This document shows positions 52,395 to 61,005 of a stretch of DNA of 64,000 nucleotides, one piece after another. The number at the start of each line of letters is the position of its first letter. Position 1 is the stretch's first letter. The notes below the pieces were generated by a model, which saw only the letters and a program-made list of their open reading frames with translations, was not told where the DNA came from and ran no database searches. The stretch lies in assembly GCF_003584015.1 (NCBI RefSeq), contig NZ_QXFM01000135.1, forward strand, positions 1 through 64,000, given 5' to 3'. This DNA comes from Aurantiacibacter xanthus. GTDB lineage: Bacteria > Pseudomonadota > Alphaproteobacteria > Sphingomonadales > Sphingomonadaceae. A program made the position numbers and the translations under genes.

Positions 52395-53480
52395 TTAGAG
52401 CGCACCATCGGCAGCCATCTGCATGAAGCTGTCGTCAAAGCGCAGGGTGATGTTGTTGGTGTCGCCCAGCGTCTTGCCGCCGGGGAACGCCATGCCGATG
52501 GCGTCGGCGGAGCTGGCGCCCTGCCCGAACAGGCCCTGTGCAAAGCTGAAGTCGCGCACGCGGGTCATGTTCTCGATCAGCGTCGGCGAGCGGGTCGCTT
52601 CGACCGCCGCCTTCGGATCGACATAGAGGAAGGTGGTCGCCAGCTGGCTGTCGAACATTGCGGGTGTCGTACCCGCGAGTTCGGCCATGGCGGCTCGGGC
52701 CTTGGCCCCGGCTTCGTTCTGCTGCTCCATCAGCGCCAGCGTCTCGTACCAGATGCCGGCCAGCGCCTTGCCCAGATTGGGGTTGGCTTCCACCGCCTTG
52801 GTGTCGACCACCAGCAGGTCGAGAATCTCGCCGGGGATATCCTTCGAGCTGAACACGAGGTGCGCATCGGGCTGCTGCATCATGGTGGTGAGCTGCGGGT
52901 TCCACGCCACCGCCGCGGTCACCTGCGGCGAGGTGAAGGCGCTGGCGATATCGGCATCGGCGGTGTTGACCGTGCGCACATCGGTCAGCGCGAGGCCTTC
53001 CTTTTCCAGCGCACGCGCCAGCAGATAGTGCGACACCGAAAGCTCGACCAGATTGACCTGCCGCCCCTTGATCGCGGAGAGCTGGTCGCTGCCCTTGAGC
53101 AGCACGCCATCATTGCCGTTGGAATAGTCGCCGACGATGATCGCGGTGGTATCGTGCCCCTGCGCCGCCGGAATGGTGAGTGCGTCCATGTTAGCCACGG
53201 TCACACCGTCGAGCTGGCCTGCGGCATATTGGGTGACCGATTCGACATAGTCGTTGACCTGCACGATCTGGATCTCGATGCCGTACTTGTCGGCCCACTT
53301 CTTCACGATTCCCGCCTGCTCGGCATAGGGCCAGGGCATCCACCCGGCGTAAATCGACCAGCCGATCTTGAACGAGGTCTTCGGTTCGGCCGCCTCTTCG
53401 CCCCCCGAGGAGCACGAGGCCAGCATCAAAGCGCCTGCCATCATCGCGATAGAACCAAGGCGGCGTACAGCACTCATCAT
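52395..53480 (-). CDS. Substrate-binding lipoprotein of the urea/guanidine importer
   Basis: A 361-residue binding protein. The lipoprotein signal ALMLASCSSGG shows the lipobox; AAGGAG precedes the ATG at 53480. The mature N-terminus KIGWSIYAGWMPWPYAEQAG matches the periplasmic protein found in urea-carboxylase regions. NMT1/taurine-type fold with VANMDALTIPAAQG and IVGDYSNG. First gene of the leftward eight-gene run; an RHH-type operator lies 64 bases upstream. Confidence 0.9.
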   Translation of the reverse strand: MMSAVRRLGSIAMMAGALMLASCSSGGEEAAEPKTSFKIGWSIYAGWMPWPYAEQAGIVKKWADKYGIEIQIVQVNDYVESVTQYAAGQLDGVTVANMDALTIPAAQGHDTTAIIVGDYSNGNDGVLLKGSDQLSAIKGRQVNLVELSVSHYLLARALEKEGLALTDVRTVNTADADIASAFTSPQVTAAVAWNPQLTTMMQQPDAHLVFSSKDIPGEILDLLVVDTKAVEANPNLGKALAGIWYETLALMEQQNEAGAKARAAMAELAGTTPAMFDSQLATTFLYVDPKAAVEATRSPTLIENMTRVRDFSFAQGLFGQGASSADAIGMAFPGGKTLGDTNNITLRFDDSFMQMAADGAL

Positions 53481-53543
53481 CGGCACAACTCCTTTTTCGC
53501 AATCGCAGCATTGCCGCAAACGCAAGGCATGTCCAGCGCAATT

Positions 53544-53569
53544 TATTACTATTGTCATCTTGCGTAATA
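53544..53569. promoter_or_regulatory. RHH-type operator, copy 1 (importer / MBL divergence)
   Basis: TATTAC-N14-GTAATA, the only perfect copy, midway between the divergent importer and MBL-fold genes. It probably controls both. Confidence 0.7.
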
Positions 53570-53672
53570 TCCATATGCTCGCGGCCATTCAGACGTGAGG
53601 GGCGCGAACCCTCCGCAGGATGAGGGCATGCATCGAAGGCACAGGCACGGCCGCCAACCCGGCGGCCCAAGC

Positions 53673-54776
53673 ATGGAGTTTTCGATGCCGCAGTCCCAGC
53701 CGACCTACAGCCCCGCGCTGTCAGGGAATCCGCAATCGGCGACGTCGCGGAGCTATCCGAACGGCAACCCCGATGCGGGTTACAACCCGCCCGGCGTGCG
53801 CAACACGGATTCGGCGCTGCCGCTGCATCCGGCAGAGCCGGTCATGCACAATTACGATGCCGAGGGCCCCGCTGCCGGCCAGCTGGGGTTCCGCTGGACC
53901 TATGGCAGCAACGTCGCGGCCAAGAACCGCGATCCGCGCGTGCAGGTGGTGCAATACAACGAGGATACCTTCGTGATGCGCCAGAACGTCTGCATCGACT
54001 GGCAGGCCCCTTTCACCCACCTTCTGTTCGGCAACAAGGGCGCACTGCTCATCGACACCGGCGCTACCGCCAATGGCGCTTACTACCCCTTGCGCGAAAC
54101 CGTCGATGCGGTGATCGAACGCTGGGCCTATGCGCGCGGGCGCAAGAAAGTGCCGCTGACCATCGCCTTCACCAGTGGCGAGGACGTGGCGCAAAATCAG
54201 GGCCTCGTGCAGTTCATGGACCGGCCCGACACCACCGTGGTGCCCAAGCCGCTGGGCGTGATGAAGCAGCACTATGGCCTGTCATCGAGCTGGCCCGATG
54301 GCACCGGCACCATCGACCTTGGCGACCGCGTAATCACCGTCATCCCCACGCCCGGCACGCACAAGGACGGGGTCAGCTTCTACGATCCCTATTGCGACAT
54401 CCTGTTCACCGGCGACCTGCTGTTTCCCGGCTGCATCAACATCAGCAACGAGGGTGATTTCATCACCTCGCTGGAACGCCTGCAGGGCTTTGCGGCGGCC
54501 AATCCGGTGCAATGGATCCTCGGCGGGCACATCGACATGATGTTCGTCCCCGGCAAGCACTACCCCCGCTTTGCCGCCTACAAACCGTATGAGCGGGTGC
54601 TCGAAATGACGCCTGCCCTGATCGACGATGCGCTCGCCAGCGCCCGCGCGGTGCAGGGGCGCGAGGTCAAGTTCATCCGGCCCGATTTCGTCCTGTTCAA
54701 CGGGGTCAGCCCCGATGCACGCGCGGGCGAATGGCCAGAGGGCGTGCCCGACATCAATCCGCCCCGGCCCTACTAA
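53673..54776 (+). CDS. MBL-fold protein with degenerate metal motif
   Basis: A 367-residue metallo-beta-lactamase-fold protein. The long N-terminal stretch (about 70 residues) is Pro/Asn-rich with no signal peptide. Where HxHxDH is expected the sequence is FTSGEDVAQNQG, so the first metal site is lost. Later residues survive: His in IPTPGTHKDG, Asp in ILFTGDLLFPG and His in LGGHIDMMF. It is paired with the intact, exported paralogue downstream (24-base gap). It may be a non-catalytic partner or use a single metal. The GTG at 53595 gives a longer but less likely start. Confidence 0.82.
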   Translation: MEFSMPQSQPTYSPALSGNPQSATSRSYPNGNPDAGYNPPGVRNTDSALPLHPAEPVMHNYDAEGPAAGQLGFRWTYGSNVAAKNRDPRVQVVQYNEDTFVMRQNVCIDWQAPFTHLLFGNKGALLIDTGATANGAYYPLRETVDAVIERWAYARGRKKVPLTIAFTSGEDVAQNQGLVQFMDRPDTTVVPKPLGVMKQHYGLSSSWPDGTGTIDLGDRVITVIPTPGTHKDGVSFYDPYCDILFTGDLLFPGCINISNEGDFITSLERLQGFAAANPVQWILGGHIDMMFVPGKHYPRFAAYKPYERVLEMTPALIDDALASARAVQGREVKFIRPDFVLFNGVSPDARAGEWPEGVPDINPPRPY

Positions 54777-54800
54777 GATTTTCGCAGGAGACCCAAGCAG

Positions 54801-55805
54801 ATGGATCGTCGCACCTTCCTGTCATACAATGCCGCAGCGGTCGCCGTGCCGACGGCGCTGACCACCTTCAGCAGCGCGGCAAAGGCCGCCACCAGCCCCG
54901 AGCCGATCGACTTCACCAGCAACCTGCCCGCTCCCGGCAGCTTTCCCGACAAGTGGATATGCGGTTCGGAATCCTTGATGGACAACACCGATCCGCCGGT
55001 TCAGGTCCATTGGTATAATGCCCATTCCGCGATCCTGCGGCAGAACAAGGCCTACAGCTACGAAGCGCCGTTCGCCCCGCTCTACTTCGGCAACGACCGG
55101 GTGCTGCTGCTGGACGAGGGCTTTACCACCTGGCGCAACGACTGGGATCTGCGCGGCGTGGTGGATGAATGCATCAACGACTGGTGCGCACGCAACGGGC
55201 GCGATCCGGCGGATATGGAGCTGCTGGTCGCCTTCAGCCACCTGCACGCCGACCACTATGCCGCCGTCAACCAGTTCGCCGACCGGCCCAAGACCCGCTA
55301 TATGGGCCTGACCCACGAAGAGATGGTCGGCTTCTGGGGCATGACCAACTTTCCCGAAGAGCAGGTCACGCTCGATCTCGGCGGGCGTGAAATCCTGATC
55401 TGGGGCTCGCCCGGCCACGTAATCTCCGAATTCGCCTATTACGACAGCTACACCCAGATCCTCTACACCGGCGACATGTTCTACCGCGGCCGCTGCTACA
55501 TCAGCTTCTGGGAGCCGTGGTTTGCAAGCATGGGTCGGCTGATCGATTTCGTCGACACCCATCCGGTGACCCACGTGATGGGCTGCCACGTGGAAATCAG
55601 CAAGGACGGTCAGGACTACCCCTATGGCATGACCTGGCAACCCGACGAAGCGCCCGTGCAAATGACCGTCGAGCAACTGCGCGAAACCTACGAATTCGCC
55701 AAGACCATCACCGAACCTGGCATCTATTTCACCGGCACCGTGTTCCTGTGCAACCAGACGCGCGGCACCACCACCATCGACGTCAACCCCTACCGCTACA
55801 GCTGA
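54801..55805 (+). CDS. Exported MBL-fold hydrolase
   Basis: A 334-residue MBL-fold protein with an apparent Tat-like signal (MDRRTFLSYNAAAVAVPTAL). The metal motif is intact: FSHLHADHYAA, then the His in GSPGHVIS, the Asp in YTGDMFY and the His in VMGCHVEIS. It shares its N-terminal strand pattern and the YEAPFAPLYFGN segment with its degenerate neighbour. Role in the cluster unknown; hydrolysis of an oxidised intermediate in the periplasm is possible. Confidence 0.84.
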   Translation: MDRRTFLSYNAAAVAVPTALTTFSSAAKAATSPEPIDFTSNLPAPGSFPDKWICGSESLMDNTDPPVQVHWYNAHSAILRQNKAYSYEAPFAPLYFGNDRVLLLDEGFTTWRNDWDLRGVVDECINDWCARNGRDPADMELLVAFSHLHADHYAAVNQFADRPKTRYMGLTHEEMVGFWGMTNFPEEQVTLDLGGREILIWGSPGHVISEFAYYDSYTQILYTGDMFYRGRCYISFWEPWFASMGRLIDFVDTHPVTHVMGCHVEISKDGQDYPYGMTWQPDEAPVQMTVEQLRETYEFAKTITEPGIYFTGTVFLCNQTRGTTTIDVNPYRYS

Positions 55806-55836
55806 GCCCGGCGCGGTTCGTTTGAGGAGCTTACCC

Positions 55837-56775
55837 ATGAAGACATCCATCGCCCTTGCCGCCTTGTTGCTCGGTGCCTGTAGCGCTGCCGAGGCCGATC
55901 CCGCCGATGGCGACGCGGCGAACGGCGGATATGCCGAACAGGTGATCGAAGTGCCCGACTTTGCCGATTTCCTGCTGGTGGACGGAGCCACGGTCTGGGC
56001 CACCAACAAGGGCCGGATCGAGCAGTGGTCGACCATGGGCAAGGTGACCTCGGTCGCGGTGCCGCGCCCCTGCGGCACGATGGCCATGGCGGCGGAGTCG
56101 CTGTGGGTCGGCAACTGCGACGGCGGCGAGCTTTACCGGGTGAACCCGCGCACCGGAGAGGTGCTCGAGAAAATCCCCGCCGGCATCGGGCCGAGCGGCG
56201 AGCAGAACGTGGTGGCGGGCGCAGGCTCGGTCTGGGCGCCAAATCAGGCCAAGGGCACGATCTCGCGCATCGACCCGGAAACCAACACCATCATCGCCAG
56301 CATCCCGGTCGCCGCCGGCACCACCTATCTCGCCTATGGCTTCGACGCACTGTGGGCAGCGAGCGGCGAAGGCGGCACCATGCAGCGGATCGACCCGCAG
56401 ACCAACACCGTCACCGACACCATCGAGCTGGGCAAGACTCCCGGCTTCCTCGTCGCGGGCGAAGGCATGGTGTGGATTCAGGAACAGGGCGACGGCACGC
56501 TGGCACGGATCGACCCGGAAACGCGCACGGTGGTCGGCCGCACCAAGGTCGGCGATAACCTCAAGTGGGGCGACATCGACACCGGCGACGGCAAGGTGTT
56601 CCTGCGCACCACCGACGACCAGACCTTCGTGGTGATCGACGCCGCCAGTGCCGAGGTGATCGCGCGTGTCGGCCGCGCCGAAGGCAGCGGCGCGCTGCGC
56701 TATACGCCGGAAGGCATCTGGACCAGCGCCCACGACGTCCATTCGCTGACATGGTGGACTGCGGCCAGCAACTGA
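55837..56775 (+). CDS. Beta-propeller lipoprotein (YncE-like)
   Basis: A 312-residue lipoprotein: signal ALAALLLGACSA with lipobox cysteine. Repeats of the type SRIDPETNTIIASIPV, QRIDPQTNTVTDTIEL and ARIDPETRTVVGRTKV indicate a six- or seven-bladed propeller. Proteins of this sort bind small molecules or scaffold others. It follows the MBL pair by 31 bases on the same strand with GAGGAG upstream. No catalytic motif seen. Confidence 0.82.
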   Translation: MKTSIALAALLLGACSAAEADPADGDAANGGYAEQVIEVPDFADFLLVDGATVWATNKGRIEQWSTMGKVTSVAVPRPCGTMAMAAESLWVGNCDGGELYRVNPRTGEVLEKIPAGIGPSGEQNVVAGAGSVWAPNQAKGTISRIDPETNTIIASIPVAAGTTYLAYGFDALWAASGEGGTMQRIDPQTNTVTDTIELGKTPGFLVAGEGMVWIQEQGDGTLARIDPETRTVVGRTKVGDNLKWGDIDTGDGKVFLRTTDDQTFVVIDAASAEVIARVGRAEGSGALRYTPEGIWTSAHDVHSLTWWTAASN

Positions 56776-57040
56776 ACACCGCCCTTCGCAATCCCCAGCA
56801 AAGCCAAGGCGATGAGCGGCACTCCTGCACGGGAGCATTGCTCGTCGCCGCTTGGCATTTGGGGAGGCGCGCACCGATTCGCGCACGGCCCGGCCCGACC
56901 TGTGGCATCTCGATTACACTTCAGACACATTCCGGAAAAAATCCGGCAATAACGCTCGAATTTTCTGCGCCAAGAGTCTCGAAATAACAAGGATTTTGGC
57001 CGGATGCGCAGGAATCCCAACCCATGTTGCATAGCAGCAT
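56776..57040. other. Intergenic gap upstream of hydroxylase 2
   Basis: About 265 bases with no gene on either strand. It ends in the RHH-type operator at 57041, after which a further 100 bases of leader precede the hydroxylase start. Confidence 0.4.
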
Positions 57041-57066
57041 TAATACTCTTGACCGATTAGGTAATA
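57041..57066. promoter_or_regulatory. RHH-type operator, copy 4 (hydroxylase 2)
   Basis: TAATAC-N14-GTAATA, five of six palindromic matches, about 100 bases before the second hydroxylase gene. Spacing identical to the other three. Confidence 0.6.
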
Positions 57067-57166
57067 TCTATAGCCTGTATCGCATCGCAGCATAGAACTG
57101 CGGACCTGTTCGGAGCGGAGGATCTGCAACTGGAGGCCGACTGGCAGCCATTTTTGGAGATTGTCT

Positions 57167-58153
57167 ATGCAGCGAGCAACGAACGGCCAGACCGGCGGCG
57201 AAGGCACTCTGACAGCGGCCGCGTTCGACGCCGATGCTCCGGCATCTTCGGACACATTCACCGAAAAGTTCAAGCTCGCGCTGATCAACGCCGTGCCGCT
57301 GGCCACGCTGCTGGCCGTGGTCGCCTTCTGGCTGCTGGCGCCGCGCTCCATCACTGCAAACGAGTGGAGCCTCGTGGTCGTGACCACCGCGATCACCTTC
57401 TTCATCCTCGGCCTCGAATTCGTGCTCGAACGCCATTCGGGCTGGAGGCTGACCTGGAAGGAATTCCTCACCGACCTGTTCTACGTGATCCTGATGGCGA
57501 CCGCGATCGGCTGGCTGGTCGAGACCTTCGCCGATGGCCCGCTTGCCTCAGTGAAGGACAGGCTCGGCCTGTCGACCCCGTGGATACTCACGCTGCCGGT
57601 GGTGGTTCAGGCGTTCATGGTCGTGTTCCTGATCGAGTTCGGCCAGTACTGGATGCACCGCTGGATGCACAACTGGCTGCCGCTGTGGCTGACCCACGCG
57701 CCGCATCACCATGTGACCCAGCTCAACGCGATGAAGGGCGCAGTCGGCAACCCCATCGAGCTGTTCCTGATCAGCCTCTCGGTGGTGGCGCTGTTCGATT
57801 TCGACATCGTCGCGATCTTCTGCGGCCTGTCGATGATGACGGTGATCTCGACCTTCGCCCATGCCAACGTCCGCTCGAACCCGCCGCTGGTCTATGGCTT
57901 CCTGTTCACCACCATCCGTAACCACAGCCTGCACCACACCGCCCTCAGCTACGAGGACACGCGCTACAACTACGGCAATTCGGTGATCGTGTTCGACCGC
58001 ATCTTCGGCACCTACCGCGACGGCGAATCCGCCGTGGTCGGGCAGGACGATCGCAAGCGGCTGAGCATCTACGAGCAATTCATGTTCCCGTTCCAGCCGC
58101 TGCTCGACAAGGCCAGCGCTGCGCGGGCGAAAACCGCCGACGCAGACGGCTGA
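57167..58153 (+). CDS. Sterol desaturase/fatty acid hydroxylase superfamily protein (copy 2)
   Basis: A 328-residue membrane di-iron protein. Histidine sets QYWMHRWMHNW, LTHAPHHHVTQLN and RNHSLHHTAL are complete. It parallels copy 1 closely through the core (LTWKE-TDLFYV, GAVGNPIELFLI, NVR..PP..GFLFTT). The start at 57167 has TTTTGGAGA upstream. The N-terminal 30 residues are variable. Substrate unknown. TonB receptor gene follows about 200 bases later. Confidence 0.88.
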   Translation: MQRATNGQTGGEGTLTAAAFDADAPASSDTFTEKFKLALINAVPLATLLAVVAFWLLAPRSITANEWSLVVVTTAITFFILGLEFVLERHSGWRLTWKEFLTDLFYVILMATAIGWLVETFADGPLASVKDRLGLSTPWILTLPVVVQAFMVVFLIEFGQYWMHRWMHNWLPLWLTHAPHHHVTQLNAMKGAVGNPIELFLISLSVVALFDFDIVAIFCGLSMMTVISTFAHANVRSNPPLVYGFLFTTIRNHSLHHTALSYEDTRYNYGNSVIVFDRIFGTYRDGESAVVGQDDRKRLSIYEQFMFPFQPLLDKASAARAKTADADG

Positions 58154-58177
58154 TCCAGCAAGGCAAGGGAGCAAAAG

Positions 58178-58203
58178 CCCACCAGAATACCCCACCAGAA
58201 TAC
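58178..58203. repeat. Tandem 13-base direct repeat
   Basis: CCCACCAGAATAC twice in direct succession, in the gap between the hydroxylase and the TonB receptor genes. No function evident. Confidence 0.5.
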
Positions 58204-58359
58204 AAGGCCGCGAACCAACACCGGCAAGCAACGGCCTCAAAGGTTCCGGCAAGGGAAGAACCAACGGCCAGCGCCACTGCTCTTCAATTCTGAGATTTTC
58301 AGGTTTCGGCGCGCTCCGGAGCCCGGACGAACACAACCAAAAGCATGAGGGATTGCGCA

Positions 58360-60783
58360 ATGAAAAAATGCTCCAGAATCAAGCTGAAACTGATGGTGGC
58401 AACCGCCATCACCGGCACGGCGGCCACTGCCACTCCGGCGCTCGCGCAGGACGTGACCACCACAACCACCAACGATGCGATCGTCGTCACCGCCACCCGC
58501 CGCGCGACCACGCTGATGGATACGCCGATCAACATCAGCGCCCTCTCCGGCGACGAGCTTGCACGGCAGAAGGTCGAGGACATCCGCGACATTGCCGATT
58601 TCACCCCCGGCATGACCATTTCCGACACCGGCCCCGGCTCGACCGGCACCATCGTGCTGCGCGGCCTGCGCGCTTCCGACGTAGGCGCGGGCGGCGCTAT
58701 CTATGATAACGCGATGGGCATCTACCTCGGCGAAGTGCCGATGTATTATGACTTCAAGTTCATCGACATTGCGCGCGTCGAAACGCTGCTCGGTCCGCAG
58801 GGCACGCTGTATGGCCTCGGCACGCTGGCCGGTGCAATCCGCTACATCCCCAATCGCCCCAACCTCGACAAGTTCGAAGGCGAGGTGCTCGGCGGCCTTT
58901 CGATGAAGGCGCACGGCGACGATGTCGGCTTCAAGGCCGAAGGCGTTATCAACATTCCGATCATGCGCGATCACATCGCCTTCCGTTCGGCGACGGGCTA
59001 CACCTACGATCCCGGCTTTATCGACTATCCGCTGCTGGTGCAGGAACCGGGCATTTCGATCCCGCAGCCGGGCGGGCCTGGCAATCCGACCTACACCGAC
59101 GCCGAATACGACGCGAACCTCTATCGCCGTGACAACCTCAACTACGAGCGCACCGTCACCACCCGCAACCAGCTGCTGGTGGCCCCGAGCGACGATATCA
59201 GCTTCAACTTCACCTATGCCTTCCAGCAGACCAAAACCGAAGGGTCGCAAAGCAACAGCAATGGTGTGATGGGCACCGGCATTTATGAAAATGCCAGCCG
59301 CTACGCCGAGCCGGTCGACCGCTACGCTCATCTGGCAAGCGTCGAAGTCAACGCCAACATTGCGGACGTGGTCGATCTGGTGGCAACCGCCGCCTATACC
59401 GAGAGCCTGTTCACCGATAGCGTCGATGTGACCGACCTGCTGCTTGACCTCGACTACGGCTACGAAAACTATCCGGGCTTCTCAGCCTACACCGAGTCCG
59501 AACGCCGGCGTAAGCAGCACAATGTCGAGGTCCGTTTCGTCTCCACGCACGGCGGCCCCGTCAACTGGGTGCTCGGCGGGTTCTTCAACCGCGACGAATA
59601 TCAGAGCGACTATGCCGAAATGACGCCCAACCACCCGTGGTGCGACCAGGACGGCAATCCCTCGTGTTTCGAATATGTGAGCTACATCAGTTCCGAGGTG
59701 AAGGAAAAGGCGATCTTCGGTGAAGCCACCCTCCAGATCATTCCCCAGTGGCAAATCACCGGCGGCGCGCGATACTTCGACTACACCTCGCAAATCGCCG
59801 GCGCCGCAACCTTGCCGCTGCTCGGCCAGCCGCTCAGCCCTTATGACCGCAACGCGAGCGGCGGCACCGGTGGCGAGGATGGCTGGGTCTGGAAACTCAA
59901 CACCTCGTTCGACATTGCCGACGAGCTGATGATCTACGGCACCTTCTCGAAGGGCTATCGTATTGGCGGACCCAACCGCGTCGCGCCCTGCCCCGAAGGC
60001 ACACCGACCGATCCCACCCAGTACAACGGGCCGCAGCTTATCTGCGCACTGCCGAGCGAAATCCAGTATGGCCCCGATGAAACCAAGAACCTTGAAATCG
60101 GCGCCCGCCTGGAGCTGTTCGATCGGCGTCTGAACCTGAACCTGGCCTATTTCCACATCGACTGGGACGGTATTCAGGTTGCATCGGCCACGACCTATGG
60201 TGTGACCGGGATCACGATCAACGGCGGCAAGGCATTGTCGGAAGGTTTTGAAGCAACCTTCCAGGCCCGCCCGATCCCCGAACTGAGCATTCAGGGCAGC
60301 TTCTCCTACGTCGATGCCCATCTGACCGAAGACGTGCCCGACATCATCTCGGTCAACAGCCCGGCTGGCAGCTATCCAAGCGCTCCGATCAAGATCGATG
60401 CGCTGGCGGGCGACCGTCTGCCCGGTTCGGCCAAGCACTCCGGCTCGCTGGGGGCGATCTACACCCTGCCCGTCGGCGACAACGATCTGGTGCTGAACTG
60501 GACCGCCACCTATCGCGGCAACGTGGTCTCGCGGCTGGGCTGGGATCGTGCTTCCGGCACGGTCATCCCGAGCTACACCGTGCACCGCGCCTCGATCTCT
60601 TACGAGATGCAGAACTACACCATCTCGCTCTACGCCAACAACATCTTCGACAAGTACGCGGTGGTCTCGACCGCCAACGATCTGTCGCAGACCGGCTACA
60701 ACGACGGCATCCTGCTGCGCTACTATCGTCAGGCCGTGCTCAATCCGCGCACGGTCGGGATCGAGGCGCGCATGAAGTTCTGA
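58360..60783 (+). CDS. TonB-dependent outer membrane receptor of the hydroxylase cluster
   Basis: An 807-residue receptor. Signal peptide (LMVATAITGTAATATPALAQ), TonB-box-like DAIVVTATRR, plug with GSTGTIVLRGLRASDV and RVETLLGPQGTLYGLGTLAGAIRYI, then a barrel ending in Phe (VGIEARMKF). An ATG at 58345 adds five residues. It belongs to the family of receptors with a FIDIARVE-type plug often found in sphingomonad catabolic clusters. It probably imports the substrate of the adjoining oxygenase/MBL genes; that is inference. Confidence 0.9.
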   Translation: MKKCSRIKLKLMVATAITGTAATATPALAQDVTTTTTNDAIVVTATRRATTLMDTPINISALSGDELARQKVEDIRDIADFTPGMTISDTGPGSTGTIVLRGLRASDVGAGGAIYDNAMGIYLGEVPMYYDFKFIDIARVETLLGPQGTLYGLGTLAGAIRYIPNRPNLDKFEGEVLGGLSMKAHGDDVGFKAEGVINIPIMRDHIAFRSATGYTYDPGFIDYPLLVQEPGISIPQPGGPGNPTYTDAEYDANLYRRDNLNYERTVTTRNQLLVAPSDDISFNFTYAFQQTKTEGSQSNSNGVMGTGIYENASRYAEPVDRYAHLASVEVNANIADVVDLVATAAYTESLFTDSVDVTDLLLDLDYGYENYPGFSAYTESERRRKQHNVEVRFVSTHGGPVNWVLGGFFNRDEYQSDYAEMTPNHPWCDQDGNPSCFEYVSYISSEVKEKAIFGEATLQIIPQWQITGGARYFDYTSQIAGAATLPLLGQPLSPYDRNASGGTGGEDGWVWKLNTSFDIADELMIYGTFSKGYRIGGPNRVAPCPEGTPTDPTQYNGPQLICALPSEIQYGPDETKNLEIGARLELFDRRLNLNLAYFHIDWDGIQVASATTYGVTGITINGGKALSEGFEATFQARPIPELSIQGSFSYVDAHLTEDVPDIISVNSPAGSYPSAPIKIDALAGDRLPGSAKHSGSLGAIYTLPVGDNDLVLNWTATYRGNVVSRLGWDRASGTVIPSYTVHRASISYEMQNYTISLYANNIFDKYAVVSTANDLSQTGYNDGILLRYYRQAVLNPRTVGIEARMKF

Positions 60784-60808
60784 GCGTAGGTCAGAGTTTC
60801 CTCACGGG

Positions 60809-60843
60809 CGGGGCGTCTGTCTTCACTGACAGGCGCCCCGTTT
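60809..60843 (+). terminator. Hairpin terminator after the TonB receptor
   Basis: CGGGGCGTCTGTC with its near-complement (one G-U pair), six-base loop, followed by TTT. Confidence 0.7.
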
Positions 60844-60881
60844 GCGTTGGAGGAATAGCAGAATGACGTCCGATGGACTCG

Positions 60882-61000
60882 CAAGCCCTGCCCCTGTGGG
60901 GAAAGGTTGGGATGGGGGTTCCGCGCCCGCCAGCGTCGAGCCCCCACCCCCAGCCCCTCCCCAAGGGGAAGGGAGCATGGTGGGTCAGGCTAATGTCCTC
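60882..61000. repeat. Dispersed intergenic repeat, copy 2
   Basis: Close copy of 30494-30615 (see there); same orientation and same hairpin potential, again just outside the end of a gene. Confidence 0.75.
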
Positions 61001-61005
61001 AGACT

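Noticed and set aside
53481-53672. Guanidine-I riboswitch before the importer
   Set aside because: The conserved loops of that riboswitch were not seen; only the RHH-type palindrome is evident.
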